A stretch of 64,000 nucleotides of DNA from Spinacia oleracea (lineage: Eukaryota > Streptophyta > Magnoliopsida > Caryophyllales > Amaranthaceae): the NCBI RefSeq assembly GCF_020520425.1, contig NC_079492.1:69927671-69991670 (forward strand), given 5' to 3'. This document shows, one piece after another, positions 1-11,892 of the stretch. The notes under the pieces are model-generated. The model did not search any database. It was not told the DNA's origin and was given only the letters and a program-made list of their open reading frames with translations. Within the stretch, counting starts at the first letter, position 1, and each line of letters opens with the position of its first letter. A program made the translations under genes and the position numbers.

Positions 1-1535
1 CGACGGTGGCGTGCCGTCCATTCTCAGGAGTTTGCCTAACCGGGATGTCGTCCATAGGAGGTGGGTGAATATCCGGTTGGTATATTCTTCCGGATCGGGT
101 GAGGTTGTCGACCTCGGGCTCCTGAGGGGTGGTGTCAATGAGAGCATACCCGGGCCAAGTTTCAGTGAAGAAGTCCTGGCCCAAGACTTGAGATAGGTAA
201 ATATCTTCAGCATCATCGTTCCATACACCGCACACTTCCCTCTCGATTCGATCCATAGGGACCACAGCGAGTGGTGCACCTTGAGATGTAATATACATCG
301 TGGGGTCGAAATTCTCTGGTTGGTCGAGAGAGATGTGACAAGAGCCGAGTGGGCTCTTGTTGTTGTTGGGTTTGCCAACGTTAGGGAGAGGTATCACTTC
401 ATCCTCTATCATGTCCTGGATCGTATGTTTTAGACTCCAACAGTTTTCAGTGTCATGCCCATTTCCTTGATGGAATTTGCAGTAAGTACCTTCGACCCAA
501 TATTTGCTTTTGACAGGAGGGTCACGGGTGGGGCCTATAGGTCTCAACTTTCCTTGATTGGTTAGTCTTTCAAAGGCTTGTACCAAAGTTGACCCGAGTG
601 GGGCAAACTTTCGGTCTCGGACCCATCTTGCAGGGTTTCTTCGGGCGGGAGCCTCTTCTACAACATGGACTTCTTGGGCTTGGGATGTGTTACCCCGATT
701 ATAGGTGTTGGTCTTATATGTGGGTTTGCTCTGTATGGTTTTGGCGAGGTCGTCCTCGATCTTTATTCCCACATCATAAACTCTTTTGAAAGTGTCGAGT
801 CCCAGGTACCTAAGGTGTTGTCTGTAAGCCGGGTCCAGGTTGTCAATGAATTTTTGGACCAATTCTGTTTCGGGAGGCCTATTATTAGCTGGGGTCTCTC
901 CATCTAGCAAAGTAGGTTGTGAAACCCTCATTTTTCTTTTGGAAGAGAACTTCCAGCTCGCGCATGGTGACTTGGAAATCCATGTTCGACGAGTATTGCT
1001 TGATGAAGACATTGACAAAGTCTTCCCAAGTGGGGAAGGGCTTAGGGTCCTGGTGATAGTACCATTTGAGCGGCACAGGTTCCAAGGACAAAGGAAAGGC
1101 AGGTAAGTACATGGACTTGTCCACGCCTTTCAAGTTCATGGTATTCACAAAGCTCAGTAGATGATCACGGGGGTTGTCCGTGGCCTTGAACTTTGGTAAG
1201 TCAGATGAACTGAACTTTTCTGGTAATTTTCCAGGAAAAGGTTCAGGATTGAGAGAGAAGTATTTGCTCCCCATGGTTTGTTGTAGGACCATTTTTTCGA
1301 TCCTCTTCTCGTTATCGAGGTCATTTTTGGCTTGCGCAGCCGCTAAAGCTTCATTTTCCATTTTCAGTTGGCCCATAAGTTGGGTCATTTGGACCATCTG
1401 GTCTCGCAAATCTTCGATGGACATGTTTGAAGGTGCGAATCGAGGTTGGGGAAGCGGAGATCCTTGAAATGAGGGACGACGGACGGAGCTTGGAGTTACT
1501 AAACCTGGTGTTGGCGATGTATCTTCGAGACGCAC
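1..1535 (-). pseudogene. Gag polyprotein of Tat/Ogre-type element, frameshifted
   Basis: Structural capsid-type protein that packages retrotransposon RNA in the cytoplasm. The first segment (1535 to 885) is 216 codons: a Q/M/E-rich probable coiled coil near residues 38-85, then the retrotransposon-gag domain around residues 95-216, with hallmarks such as W-Y-Y-H, F-V-N-V-F-I and the ending Y-F-A-R-W-R. It then hits stops, but the reading continues in a neighbouring frame from about 900 to the window edge, so a one-base indel near 890-900 breaks it. The continuation holds a zinc-knuckle-like motif CKFHQGNGHDTENC (about 438-482), typical of Tat/Athila gag proteins. The reading is still open at base 1. 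ATG at 1535 is the first in-frame start; the true start could be further upstream. Confidence 0.75.
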
Positions 1536-2806
1536 TAACCGTTGATTCCCTGATCGGCACCAAGTGGCAGGACCAGTCCTAGGTATAAGATAAGCTAAAG
1601 TTTAGGTCCCAAAGTTTCAAGCATTACTTAGTCTAGACTTCGACTCTCTAAATTGGTTTTTCACTCTTTCTTTTGTCGGTACACTTTTTGGTTTTTTTTT
1701 AATTTTGGTCATTCTTTGGATTTTCGAAACACTTGCCCGTGTGACATTCATAGTTATTAGCACGTTCGGCTTTGGTGCCGGGTATTGTCATCGTAGGAGG
1801 CCTAACAACGACACAAAGAGTTGTTAAATTTTTTTTACGAGCCGCTTTTTGAAATCGAGTGCTTTTCTTACGCCCTCGTAGCAATTCTTTTGATGAACAT
1901 TTTTTTTGCGCTACGTATTTTCCTTTCGCTCGGGCACCGAGGCTGCTGCGCCTGACCAGAAGGCCAAGCAGCAACTTCAGCGCCCAGCTAGGGGCGTGAG
2001 AAATTCTGGCGCCCAGCCAGGGGCGTTGAAAATGCGTCCCTGGCTGGTTCTCGTTTTCTGTCTTCTGTTTATGCGACTTCGACTTGCGTGCTTGCCTAAT
2101 AGCGTCCTTTACGCGTAGCAGCGTTTGTGGGATTCGTTACAGGCCATCCCGAGCGTCGCTTATTTCTGTGGCGATCATTCGGGTTTGCGGAACACGTGTT
2201 TCGGTATAACTCTTTGGCAAATTAGTCTGTGAATGTTTGGGAAATTTTTAAGGTCGTTGGTTTTCTAGGATGGTTTGTCACATACAATCACGTATTTCGC
2301 TACACATAACTACATTACAAATATGGATTTGAAAATCAAATATGTCACGTAGTTTATGATAGGCTTCTATGGGTAGTTTATCTGCGCCTGGCTTGGTACC
2401 GCTTCTATCGTAGATCCAACACATGCCCCGGTCGAGGTAGTGTCTTCAACAGACGAATTTCGCTCAAGAGGCCAACCCGCAAGTGCAAGCCAAGGGGGCA
2501 TGCAGGCGAGAGGGACCTAATGAGCGAGCGATTGGGTTCGGGATAGGTGTACTACCTGCACAAGTACCGAGTGGGAAACATGCGCGGCGTATGCACCCCC
2601 CTATTGGCGAAAAAAGGTATCCTTAGTCCCAACTCCCGAGGGAGCCGAGATTCGTTATGCGGTTCTGCCCGGTCGCCTCTGTGAGGGGGTCGAAAAAGCA
2701 CGAGGCTAATGCGTGACCTCGTCCCTCGTGGGTGTGACGATTCTTTTTATTCAATCAAGTGTAATTGGATTTCCTGTGAGTATACACCCAATTGACTAGT
2801 AATATA
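1536..2806 (-). other. 5' leader of the Tat/Ogre-type element
   Basis: Non-coding stretch between the primer site and gag. It holds two copies of a short GC-rich motif around GCGCCCAGC at 1979-2050, resembling a motif inside the LTR at 3635-3690. No gene of its own is recognisable; short ORFs here look random. Confidence 0.5.
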
Positions 2807-2816
2807 GGAGTCGCCA
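2807..2816 (-). other. Primer binding site (tRNA-Arg-like)
   Basis: Minus strand reads TGGCGACTCC directly after the LTR. Tat/Ogre elements are known to use a TGGCGACTC-type site matching the 3' end of a tRNA-Arg; only about 10 bases match that pattern here. It sets the LTR inner border near 2817. Confidence 0.6.
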
Positions 2817-4141
2817 TTCAGTTTTTAACGACAATGAGAAAAACTGACAAAACCCGGTTATCGTGACATAAAGGGAGTGCAATTATGTTTGACCACGACG
2901 GCCGTAGGTTCCCTTGTGATCCCTGGTGTGGGGATCTCTCAATATACACCCGCAAGGTAGAGATTGAGGGTTCGGGGGACTGTAACTACCGAGAGGAGTA
3001 CTTCGCTCGTCGATAACTCCAGAGGCAGGATATCCTTACTAGCTCAGCATAAATAATTGAAGGGACATGTGTTAACTATTAGACTAATCTGAGTTGATTT
3101 TAGCAATATGCAACATATAATACTAATTCGATCGTGATTATCTGATTTAAATAGCATTGAGGGACCTATCATGATAATCCGATTTCCCAAAAATATTATA
3201 TTTGTTAGGCGTGATAGAACAATCAGATTAGGTTAGTTTAACAGTTCATAAAAAGGGCGAGGAAAGCAGTTAAATCATCGAAAAGGGACATATTACGACA
3301 CACCCTTGAGAGGTGCGTCACGGTTCTCAAAAAACTAACCACTTTGACTTTGCTATTTCTCCTTTTTATTTAACGAATCTCAAATTATGGGACAGGATAG
3401 TTTCTGTTCGATTTATGGATCGATTGCGACAGAACGCGTGAACAGTTTCGCAGCGAGAGGCTTAGGCTAAGGGTTGGAGTCAATACTCAGAATATAATTG
3501 TGTGTTGTTGTGTCCTTTTCACGTCGAATTTAGGGGCCTATTTATAGAGAAGAGTTCGTGGAAAGATAGAATTGCAGAGTTCTAGTCCACAAAGAATTAG
3601 GAAAAAACACGTACCCAGGTATTTTCAGTGCCCAGGCCTGGGCGCCGAAGATTTCGGCGCCCAAAGCCAGGCGTTGAAAATAGGGTCTGGGCTGTTTTCT
3701 TTAGTCAGATTCGGATTCCTGAAATCCGTAGAGTTTGAGATTAATTCGAGTCTTTTAGCGCGTATCAATTTTATGACGGAATGCGTCTAGGCCCGTTACG
3801 AACTCTAGGCTCGTTAGGATTTTAATTAATACGTAACTCTTATTTCTGAATCATATTAGGAATAGGATTCTCGCAGTTTTCTATCTCATTTAGGATTTAT
3901 GTTGGAATGCAACACCTAATTCTGACAGGTTTCTATCTTTTATGATTTGCCACTTTTAGAAGCTACCTTTTACGGCAGTTACTATTTTTAGAAGGTTTCC
4001 ATAAATAGCAGGTTTCGAGTGAAATGAAAAGGGGAATTGAGATTCGTTTATTTCATAGGAGATGCGTTGTCAAGTGGAGATTTACGTTTTCATCATCGAA
4101 CCTTTCCCTTGCGGGAATGGGGACAAAAGTAGGTGTCTACA
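2817..4141 (-). repeat. 5' LTR of Tat/Ogre-type element
   Basis: Starts TGTAGACACC at 4141 on the minus strand and ends next to the primer site. A TATA box (TATAAATA, minus strand, 3539-3546) marks the promoter. The stretch just downstream (3300-3510) is recognisably shared with 32030-32230 on the other strand. The inner border is not a clean CA, so its last few bases are uncertain. Confidence 0.7.
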
Positions 4142-4401
4142 GAGGCGATAGAACTTCCTAGAAGGATTCTTAAGAGCAGTAACAACACCTTGTTGACTAA
4201 CCAACAATCTTAAACCCATCAAACACTTTTGAAACCTCATTTCCATGACTCATACAAACTTCTGCTTATCCCCCTTAATCATATACCCAAAAAACGCACT
4301 ATTCTCACAAATCACCTCAATATTCATCTTCCCATACTCCTGCTTCTCCCCAATGCTAACCAAACCTCCAAGCTTCCACACAATCATCTGAAGCCATAGA
4401 A
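4142..4401 (-). pseudogene. Downstream half of a host gene fragment split by a copia insertion
   Basis: Between the gypsy LTR and the copia target duplication lies about 260 bp of non-repeat DNA. On the minus strand one frame stays open from about 4395 to about 4253 (reading ...WLQMIVWKLGG... then ...EKQEYGKMNIEV...) before a TGA, and is open again after it. Joined across the copia element at the duplicated GATAC, the frame continues from sequence at about 19299-19350. I do not recognise the protein. It looks like an exon of a real gene because composition and open frame differ from the flanking repeats, but no family is assigned. Confidence 0.4.
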
Positions 4402-4406
4402 GATAC
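4402..4406. repeat. Target-site duplication of outer copia element, left copy
   Basis: GATAC here is repeated exactly at 19299-19303, immediately outside the two 219-bp LTRs. Confidence 0.85.
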
Positions 4407-4625
4407 TATGAGAAAGGGAAAGCTTAGTTGAGTTTTCTATTAACATCAGAGGCCTTTAAATAGGCGTGTAAGTGTAGAATACAAAGGAGTTAGGTCCTAC
4501 AATTAAGGGATAAATACAAGAAGATATTAACAGAGGTAACAACTTATAAGATAAGTGAAGCTAACTGTATTGACTAAGGTAACGTTGATTTATTCAACAG
4601 GAATCATTTAAGCTGATCTCCAACA
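4407..4625 (-). repeat. 3' LTR of outer copia element
   Basis: 219 bp, minus strand TGTTGGAGATC...TCTCATA, near-identical to 19080-19298. Just outside it (4626-4640) the minus strand carries the polypurine tract GCAGGGGAA, which primes plus-strand synthesis. Confidence 0.9.
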
Positions 4626-5671
4626 TTCCCCTGCAAGATGGACTCTCGTTGAGAAAGGCCAATCTTAGAAAACAAATCAGAAAATCGTGTCTTAGCAAGG
4701 GGCTTGATAAGGGCGTCTGCTAACTGATTAGTTCCAGAAATATGTTGAACACAAAGGGACCCTTGCTGGAATTTCTCTCTAACAAAGTGGAATGCTAAGG
4801 CAAGGTGTTTCATTCTAGAATGGAACACCGGATTGACTGAGTAATGCGTTGCACTCAAATTGTCACAGTATATACTTGGTTGGAGTTCAAGTTTGATGTT
4901 AAGTTCATAAAGTAGTGACTGCAACCATAGTAATTCAGCAATTGTTGAAGCTACTGCTCTAAACTCAGCTTCTATAGAGGAGCGTGCTAAGCTTTGTTGC
5001 TTTTTGGAACTCCAAGATAGAGGGTTACGGCCTAAATAAACAATGTAACCTGTAGTTGACACATACGAATCACGATCACCCGCCCAATCTGCATCAGAGT
5101 AGGTATGTAAGCGTGGTGGAGAATTGCGGTGCGGGGTAATACCATGATCAGAGGTGCCCTTTAAGTAGTGAAGAAGCCTTTTTAGAGCAGCCCAATGAAT
5201 GTCAGAGGGTTTGTGCATGAATTGAGAAAGACGATTGACCACAAATGCCACATCTAATCTTGTAAGGGACAAGTATTGTAAGCTCCCAACTAGAGCTCGA
5301 TATTCTGTTGGTGAAGGAAGTGGTATTCCATCAGATAGAGTGAGAGGTGGATGAGTGACCATGGGAGTGGATACAGGTTTGGCGTCAGCCATGTTAGCCT
5401 TCGTAAGGAGATCATCAATGTACTTGCGCTGACTAAGGAACAAGCCATGTTTATGTGAAAGAACTTCCACACCCAAAAGTAAGACAGAGGCCCAAGGTGA
5501 TTGAGAGAGAACCGAGCAGCAAGGTGAGTGATGAAGTCTTGAAGAGAATTGGTGGAAGGTCGTGTGACAATTATATCATCAACATAAACTAAGACATATA
5601 TGTTAGTATTGTTTTGACAATACATGAAGAGGGAAGGGTCTGCTATCGAATTACGAAAGCCATAGGACAAA
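4604..5671 (-). pseudogene. Outer copia element: RT C-terminal part and RNase H
   Basis: Continuation of the polyprotein after the inner insertion. From 5671 to about 5477 the frame encodes the RT palm with the catalytic YVDD motif. Then a one-base loss near 5475 shifts the frame, and the ORF 5476-4604 continues the RT thumb/connection and the Ty1-type RNase H, with YSDADWAGD, SIEAEFRA and YCDNLSA carrying the acidic active-site residues. It ends inside the 3' LTR border, normal for copia. Function in a live element: copying element RNA to DNA and removing the RNA strand in cytoplasmic particles. The frameshift and insertion mean no full polyprotein is made. Confidence 0.85.
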
Positions 5672-5676
5672 AGAAG
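5672..5676. repeat. Target-site duplication of inner copia element, left copy
   Basis: AGAAG here matches AGAAG at 16007-16011, directly outside the 1388-bp LTRs. Confidence 0.9.
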
Positions 5677-7064
5677 TGTTAGGTTACGATTCATATGACA
5701 AAACATAAATCATGCGGAAAAACCATAAAGCCAGGAAAGCATATTATTTACACATAATCATTTAGCATAGTTTAGATGCATAAACTTTGTTGCGTGCCCT
5801 CCCTAGCTGCGCTCGAACCGAACAAGAACAAGTCTTTAGGACTCCAAGTGTCGTCCCTCCGTAGATAGTCCACAGTACGTCCGGATCCGCCTCAAGATTG
5901 ACCAACTAGAATCGCCCTTAAGGTGCTTAGGATTTTCGGCTAGGTTAGTGCAAGAATATGGCTGAATTTTTCTTTCAAAAACTTACCCTTTGAATACTTC
6001 AATTGTTTTTATAAATTATGACCCTAGGCTCTTATTTATAGAGGTGTGGAAAGGGAATTAGAATCCTACTAGGATACGAATTAATTAAACTTAGAATCCT
6101 ATAAGAACTCTAATTAATTAATTTATCCTTTTAGGAATAGGAATTTAATCATATACCAAATCCTAATAGCTTTAGGAATCGTGCATGAACACAAACACAC
6201 ACACGCACGACAGCCACGAGGGCCGCCCATGCGCGTGCGTGCGAGCAGCAGCCCACGCCACGAGGCCCACACAGCCGTGGCCTTGGCGCGCGCTGGGCCT
6301 GCCTTGCGGTGGGCCTGGGCGCTGCCTTGGCTGGGCGTGTGGCGTGCGTTTGGCTTGCTGGGCGATGGCCCGGCTTCGTGCTGGGCCTTCGTCCGTTAGG
6401 CCTCGTCCGATGTTTATCCGTACGATACGCTTCCGATTAAATTCCCGGTTCCGGAATTCATTTCCGATACGAACAATATTTAATATTTCCGATTCCGGAA
6501 TTAATTTCCGTTTCGAACAAATATTTAATATTTCCGTTTTCGGAATTATTTTCCGATTCCGATAATATTTCCGATTCTGACAATATTTCCGTTTCCGGCA
6601 ATATTTCCGATTCCGGCAATATTTCCATTTCCGTTAATATTTTCCGATACGTACCATGTTTCCGTTTCCGGCAACATCTACGACTTGGATAATATTTATA
6701 TTTCCGATACGATCCATATTTCCGTTTCCGGCAATATCATCGTTTCCGGAGTATTCATTTCTTGCTTGTGACGATCTTAGCTCCCACTGAAACCAAAATC
6801 CGTCGATTCCGAATATCCATAGATGGAGTATTTAATGCCATTAAATACTTGATCCGTTTACGTACTATTTGTGTGACCCTACGGGTTCAGTCAAGAGTTA
6901 GCTGTGGATTAATATCATTAATTCCACTTGAACTGAAGCGGCCTCTAGATAGACATTCACCTCACTTGATCTCACTGAATTATTAACTTGTTAATTAATG
7001 CTGAACCGCATTTATTAGATTTAATATTGTATGCATACTTGGACCAAGGGCATTATTTCCTTCA
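5677..7064 (-). repeat. 3' LTR of inner copia element
   Basis: 1388 bp ending CA/TG on the two strands. A TATA box (TATAAATA, minus) lies at 6033-6040. It contains a GC-rich block (6180-6400) and a run of degenerate 18-bp TTTCCG/TTCCGG repeats (6420-6760). ORFs seen across it on the plus strand are antisense to the element and duplicated in both LTRs, so they are not genes. Confidence 0.93.
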
Positions 7065-7937
7065 GTCTCCCACTTGTCCTTAGGGACAAGTGTGCATTAC
7101 CTAATTCCTTTGTCGCTCGATGCTTGCTCTTGAACATAAGGTAAGAGTTGTCATCCTTATTATGTCCAGAGGTGTTTCTCGGTTTCAGAGTTCAACTGAT
7201 CAAATAAACAGATAATCATAGCCTATGATTCATCCGAGCACGTCCATGCATTTTACAGTTTCTAGCTCTCCGAGTGGCCTTGTACAACTTTTAAGCATCT
7301 CATCCCGATTTATGGGAGGACAATCCCAATCTTGCGATCTTGAGATTAGACTTCGTTTGATAGGTGATTACCTGAGCGTTGCCTTTATAGCCTCCTTTTA
7401 CGGTGCGACGGTTGGTCAACGTCAAAGTAACCAGTTCTCAAACAAGTAATCTCAAATCACTCAGGTATTGAGGATTTAGTGTCTAATAATTTTAATGAAA
7501 TTTACTTATGACAGATTTTCATCTCTTACAGTAAAGTTTCATAGGTCTGTCCGATACTAGTCTTCCCAAAGTAAGTATCTATGCAAATGATTATGACATT
7601 TCCATGTCCACATATTTCAAGAAACGGAACTACTAGTCATCTTGCATTCTAGTCGTCTAACGTTTTTTATGCGTCCAATTTTATAGAAAACTCCGACCAG
7701 GGACCATTTTCAACCTTTGATATTCAAGTTCACTTGATAGACATTTCTTAGTCACAAGACTGGTCCTGATAGTCTATCTTGAATATATCGTCAAATTGAA
7801 GGGACTCATCATTTAATAAACCACAAATTAAATGGAAAAATGAATTCTATTCATTTATTGTGAATGATTAACCAATAATGTTTTACAAAGAATTAAACTT
7901 TAAAAATTTAAAACATTAAATAAGGACATTAAAGCCA
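7065..7937 (-). other. 3' untranslated region and polypurine tract of inner copia element
   Basis: Between the RNase H stop and the 3' LTR. At its LTR end (7065-7078) the minus strand reads AAGTGGGAGAC, a typical copia polypurine tract. The facing 7080-7092 sequence forms a short inverted repeat (CTTGTCC/GGACAAG). No gene is visible in the remaining ~850 bp. Confidence 0.7.
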
Positions 7938-10639
7938 TTATCCAATATGCTTGATTCCCATAGCTGCAGTGTGCGAGTTGTGCTTCGCCTGCGGCAGAGG
8001 TTTAGTCAATGGATCTGATATGTTGTCATCAGTTCCAATCTTGCTTATCTCGACTTCTTTTCTTTCAACGAACTCTCGTAGAAGGTGAAATCTACGAAGT
8101 ACATGCTTGACTCTTTGGTGGTGTCTAGGCTCCTTTGCCTGTGCAATAGCTCCGTTATTATCACAATACAGGGCTATTGGTCCTTTAATGGAGGGGACTA
8201 CACCAAGTTCACCTATGAACGTCCTTAGTCATATGGCCTCCTTTGCTGCTTCATGTGCAACAATGTACTCCGCTTCAGTTGTAGAATCCGCAATGGTGCT
8301 TTGCTTAGCACTTTTCTAGCTTACTGCACCTCCGTTGAGGCAGAAGACAAACCCAGACTGTGATCTGAAATCATCTTTGTCGGTTTGGAAACTTGCGTCC
8401 GTATATCCTTTAACAATTAATTCATCATCTCCACCATAGACCAGGAAGTCATTTTGTGCCTTTTCAGGTACTTTAGAATGTTCTTGGCAGCAGTCCAATG
8501 CGCCTCTCCTGGGTCTGACTGGTATCTGCTCGTAGCACTGAGTGCGTACGCAACATCCGGGCGTGTACATATCATAGCATACATTATTGAACCAATCAAT
8601 GATGCATATGGAATCCCATTCATTCGTCTACGCTCATCAAGTGTTTTTGGGCACTGAGTCTTGCTTAGAGTTATTCCATGAGACATGGGTAGGTAGCCTC
8701 GCTTGGAGTCTGCCATCTTGAACCTATCAAGCACCTTATTGATATAAGTGCTTTGACTAAGTTCAATCATCCTTTTAGATCTATCTCTGTAGATCTTGAT
8801 GCCCAATATGTACTGTGCTTCTCCTACATCCTTCATCGAAAAACATTTCCCAAGCCAAATCTTGACAGAGTTCAACATAGGAATGTCATTTCCGATAAGT
8901 AATATGTCATCGACATATAATACTAGGAAAGCAATTTTTCTCCCACTGACCTTCTTGTATACACAAGATTCGTCTGCGTTCTTGATGAAACCAAAGTCAC
9001 TGACTGCTTCATCAAAACTTATATTCCAGCTCCTGGATGCCTGCTTCAATCCGTAGATTGATTTCTTTAGCTTGCATACATTTTTAGCATTCTTTGGATC
9101 CTCAAAACCTTCAGGCTGTGTCATAAACACAGTTTCAGTTAAAACGCCGTTGAAGAAAGCGGTTTTGACATCCATCTGCCATATTTCGTAATCGTAATAT
9201 GCAGCGATTGCTAACATTATCCGAATAGACTTTAGCATTGCAACTGGTGAAAAGGTTTCATCGTAATCCACACCGTGGACTTGCCTGTAACCTTTTACAA
9301 CCAATCTAACTTTGAAAACTTCAAGTTTCCCATCCTTGTCCTTTTTCAGTTTGAAAACCCATTTGCTTCCAATGGCTTGGTAGCCATCTGGAAAATCGAC
9401 CAAATCCCATACTTGGTTTTCAGACATGGAGTCTAATTCAGATTGCATGGCTTCTTGCCATTGCTTGGAGCTAGGGCTCGTCATAGCTTGTTTGTAAGTC
9501 GCAGGTTCATCACTTTCAAGTAATAGAACGTCATAGCTCTCGTTCGTCAAAATACCTAAGTACCTTTCCGGTTGAGATCTATACCTCTGCGATCTACGCG
9601 GGGTTACATCTCTAGATTGACCATGACCCTCACCAGATTCTTCTAAAGATCTCTGAGTTTCATGTTGAATGTCATCTTGAGCATTCTCTAGAGTTTGTTG
9701 TTCAACTTGAATATCTTCGAGGTCTACTTTTCTCCCACTTGTCATTTTGGAAATGTGATCCTCCTCCAAAAAGACACCATCTCGAGCAACAAACACCTTG
9801 TTCTCAGATGTATTGTAGAAGTAATACCCCTTTGTTTCCTTTGGATAGCCCACAAGGATACATTTGTCAGATTTTGGATGAAGTTTGTCTGAAATTAATC
9901 GTTTGACGTATACTTCACATCCCCAAATCTTAAGAAAAGACACTTTTGGAGGCTTTCCAAACCATAACTCATATGGAGTCTTTTCGACAGCTTTAGACGG
10001 AGCTCTATTTATAGTGAGTGCAGCTGTATTTAGTGCATGTCCCCAAAATTCTATTGGAAGTTCGGCCTGACCCATCATTGACCTAACCATGTCTAGCAAG
10101 GTTCTGTTCCTCCGTTCCGACACACCGTTCCATTGTGGTGTTCCAGGAGGAGTCAATTCTGATAGAATTCCACATTCTTTCAGATGGTCATCAAATTCAT
10201 AGCTCAGATATTCACCGCCTCTATCAGACCGCAGTGCCTTAATCTTCTTGCCTAATTGATTCTCTACTTCACTCTGAAATTCCTTGAATTTCTCAAAGGA
10301 TTCAGACTTATGCTTCATTAGGTAGACATAACCATATCTACTGAAGTCATCAGTGAAAGTGATAAAGTAGCTGAAACCACCTCTAGCATTTGTACTCATT
10401 GGTCCACATACATCTTTATGGATTAAACCCAATAGTTCAGTTGCTCTTTCTCCAACTTTAGAGAAAGGTTGCTTTGTCATTTTGCCAAGTAAACATGATT
10501 CGCACTTACCATAATCCTCTAAGTCAAATGGTTCTAGAATTCCTTCCTTTTGAAGTCTTTCCATGCGTTTCAAGTTAATATGGCCTAATCGACAATGCCA
10601 CAGATAGGTGATATCTGAATCATCCTTTTTGGCCTTTTT
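7938..10639 (-). pseudogene. Inner copia pol: integrase, reverse transcriptase, RNase H (broken)
   Basis: Long open stretch 10573-8417 (718 codons) preceded by the integrase zinc-binding part: the H-H pair is in the frame just upstream of 10573 and CESC near codon 25 supplies the cysteines. The integrase core follows (DVCGPM, LRSDRGGEY, and the E of NGVSERRNR). RT follows (KWVFKLKKDKDG, QMDVKTAFFNG, catalytic YVDD) and then RNase H starts (YTDASFQTD). Two tryptophan positions in RNase H read as stops: TAG near 8317 and TGA near 8229. The frame ends at TAA 7938-7940. Near 10655 a one-base shift separates gag-protease from integrase. In a live copia element gag and pol form one reading frame. 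Confidence 0.88.
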
Positions 10640-10644
10640 GGTAT

Positions 10645-11892
10645 TTATGTTATAACTTGTTTGTCGTGATCTAGTAAATAAAGTCCATTGACCAATCTAG
10701 CAGATCCATAAAACATCTCTTTAAAATAAAACGAACAACTATTGTCTTTTATTAAAAAGGAAAATCCCTTAGCATCTAAGCAGGAAACTGAAATGATGTT
10801 TTTAGTAAGACTTGGAACATGGAAACACTCTTCCAGTTCCAAAACTAGCCCAGAGGGCAACGACAAATAATAAGTTCCTACAGCTAATGCAGCAATCCGT
10901 GCTCCATTTCCCACTCGTAGGTCGACTTCACCCTTGCTTAACTTTATACTTCTTCTTAGTCCCTGAGAATTGGAACATAAGTGTAAGCCACAACCTGTAT
11001 CTAATACCCAAGAAGTTGAATTAACAAGTGTACAGTCTATAACGAAAATACCTGAAGATGGAACGACTGTTCCGTTCTTCTGATCTTCCTTTAGCTTCAA
11101 GCAATCTCTCTTCCAATGCCCCTTCTTCTTGCAGTAGAAGCATTCGGATTCTGAAGTGGGTTGACTGACCTTCCTCTTTTCAGACTTGGCGCCAGTTTGC
11201 TTAGTTGAGCTGGCCTTGTTGCCACCTTTCTTAGCATTCCTCTTCTTTCCAGATTTCTTGAACTTGTCCCCACGCACCATAAGCACATCTTGCTTATCAC
11301 TTTTGAGCGTCTTTTCAGCGGTCTTCAGCATACCATGAAGCTCAGTGAGCGTTTTGTCCAGACTATTCATACTGTAGTTCAGTTTGAACTGATCATACCC
11401 GTTATGAAGAGAATGGAGGATGGTGTCTACAACCATTTCCTGAGAGAATTGATGATCCAGCCGACTCATATTCTCAATGAGTCCAATCATTTTGAGAACA
11501 TGTGGACTTACGGGCTCGCCTTTCTTAAGCTTGGTCTCAAGAATTTTCCTATGAGTCTCGAATCTTTCGACTCGAGCCAGATCTTGGAACATGTTCTTCA
11601 ACTCACTGATGATTGTGAAAGCATCTGAGTTGATGAACTTTTTCTGCAGATCTGCACTCATGGTGGCGAGCATTAGACATTTCACATCCTTGTTGGCATC
11701 AATCCAACGATTGAGGGCTGCCTGAGTGACCCCTTCGCCTGCGGCTTCGGGCATCGCCTCTTCCAGGACATACTCCTTTTCTTCCTGCATAAGAACTATT
11801 TGCAAGTTCCTTTGCCAGTCAAGGAAGTTTTTCCCGCTCAACTTCTCCTTTTCGAGAATTGATCCAATGTTGAATGAATTGTTGTTTGCCAT
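10645..11892 (-). pseudogene. Inner copia gag-protease
   Basis: 415 codons from ATG 11892. The N-terminal half is the copia gag domain (L-S-G-K-N-F-L-D-W near residues 18-26; long helical segment to about 200), followed by a K-rich stretch and a CCHC zinc knuckle CFYCKKKGHWKRDC around residue 252 that binds element RNA. The aspartic protease begins near residue 295 with LDTGC as the active-site D-T-G. The reading ends at TAA 10645-10647 while the integrase frame is one base off, so gag-protease could be made but not the full polyprotein. Start choice is supported by position and by the M-A-N-N-N-S-F-N opening usual for this family. Confidence 0.85.

Larger units (their letters stand above)
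1..4141 (-). mobile_element. Ty3/gypsy retrotransposon, Tat/Ogre-type, 5' part (cut by window edge)
   Basis: Read on the minus strand, the element begins at 4141 with TGTAGACACC, followed by an LTR, a primer site, a long leader and a gag region that leaves the window at base 1. The gag-type CX2HX4HX4C knuckle and the TGGCGACTCC primer site fit the Tat/Ogre branch of plant Ty3/gypsy elements (family knowledge). Protease, RT and integrase would lie left of the window. The target-site duplication cannot be tested because the other end is absent. A relative lies on the plus strand at 31913-34300. Confidence 0.8.

Noticed and set aside
6181..6565. Overlapping plus-strand ORFs (72 and 126 codons), also at 15123-15507
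   Set aside because: They lie antisense in both copies of the inner copia LTR, in GC-rich and TTTCCG repeat sequence; no start context or homology.
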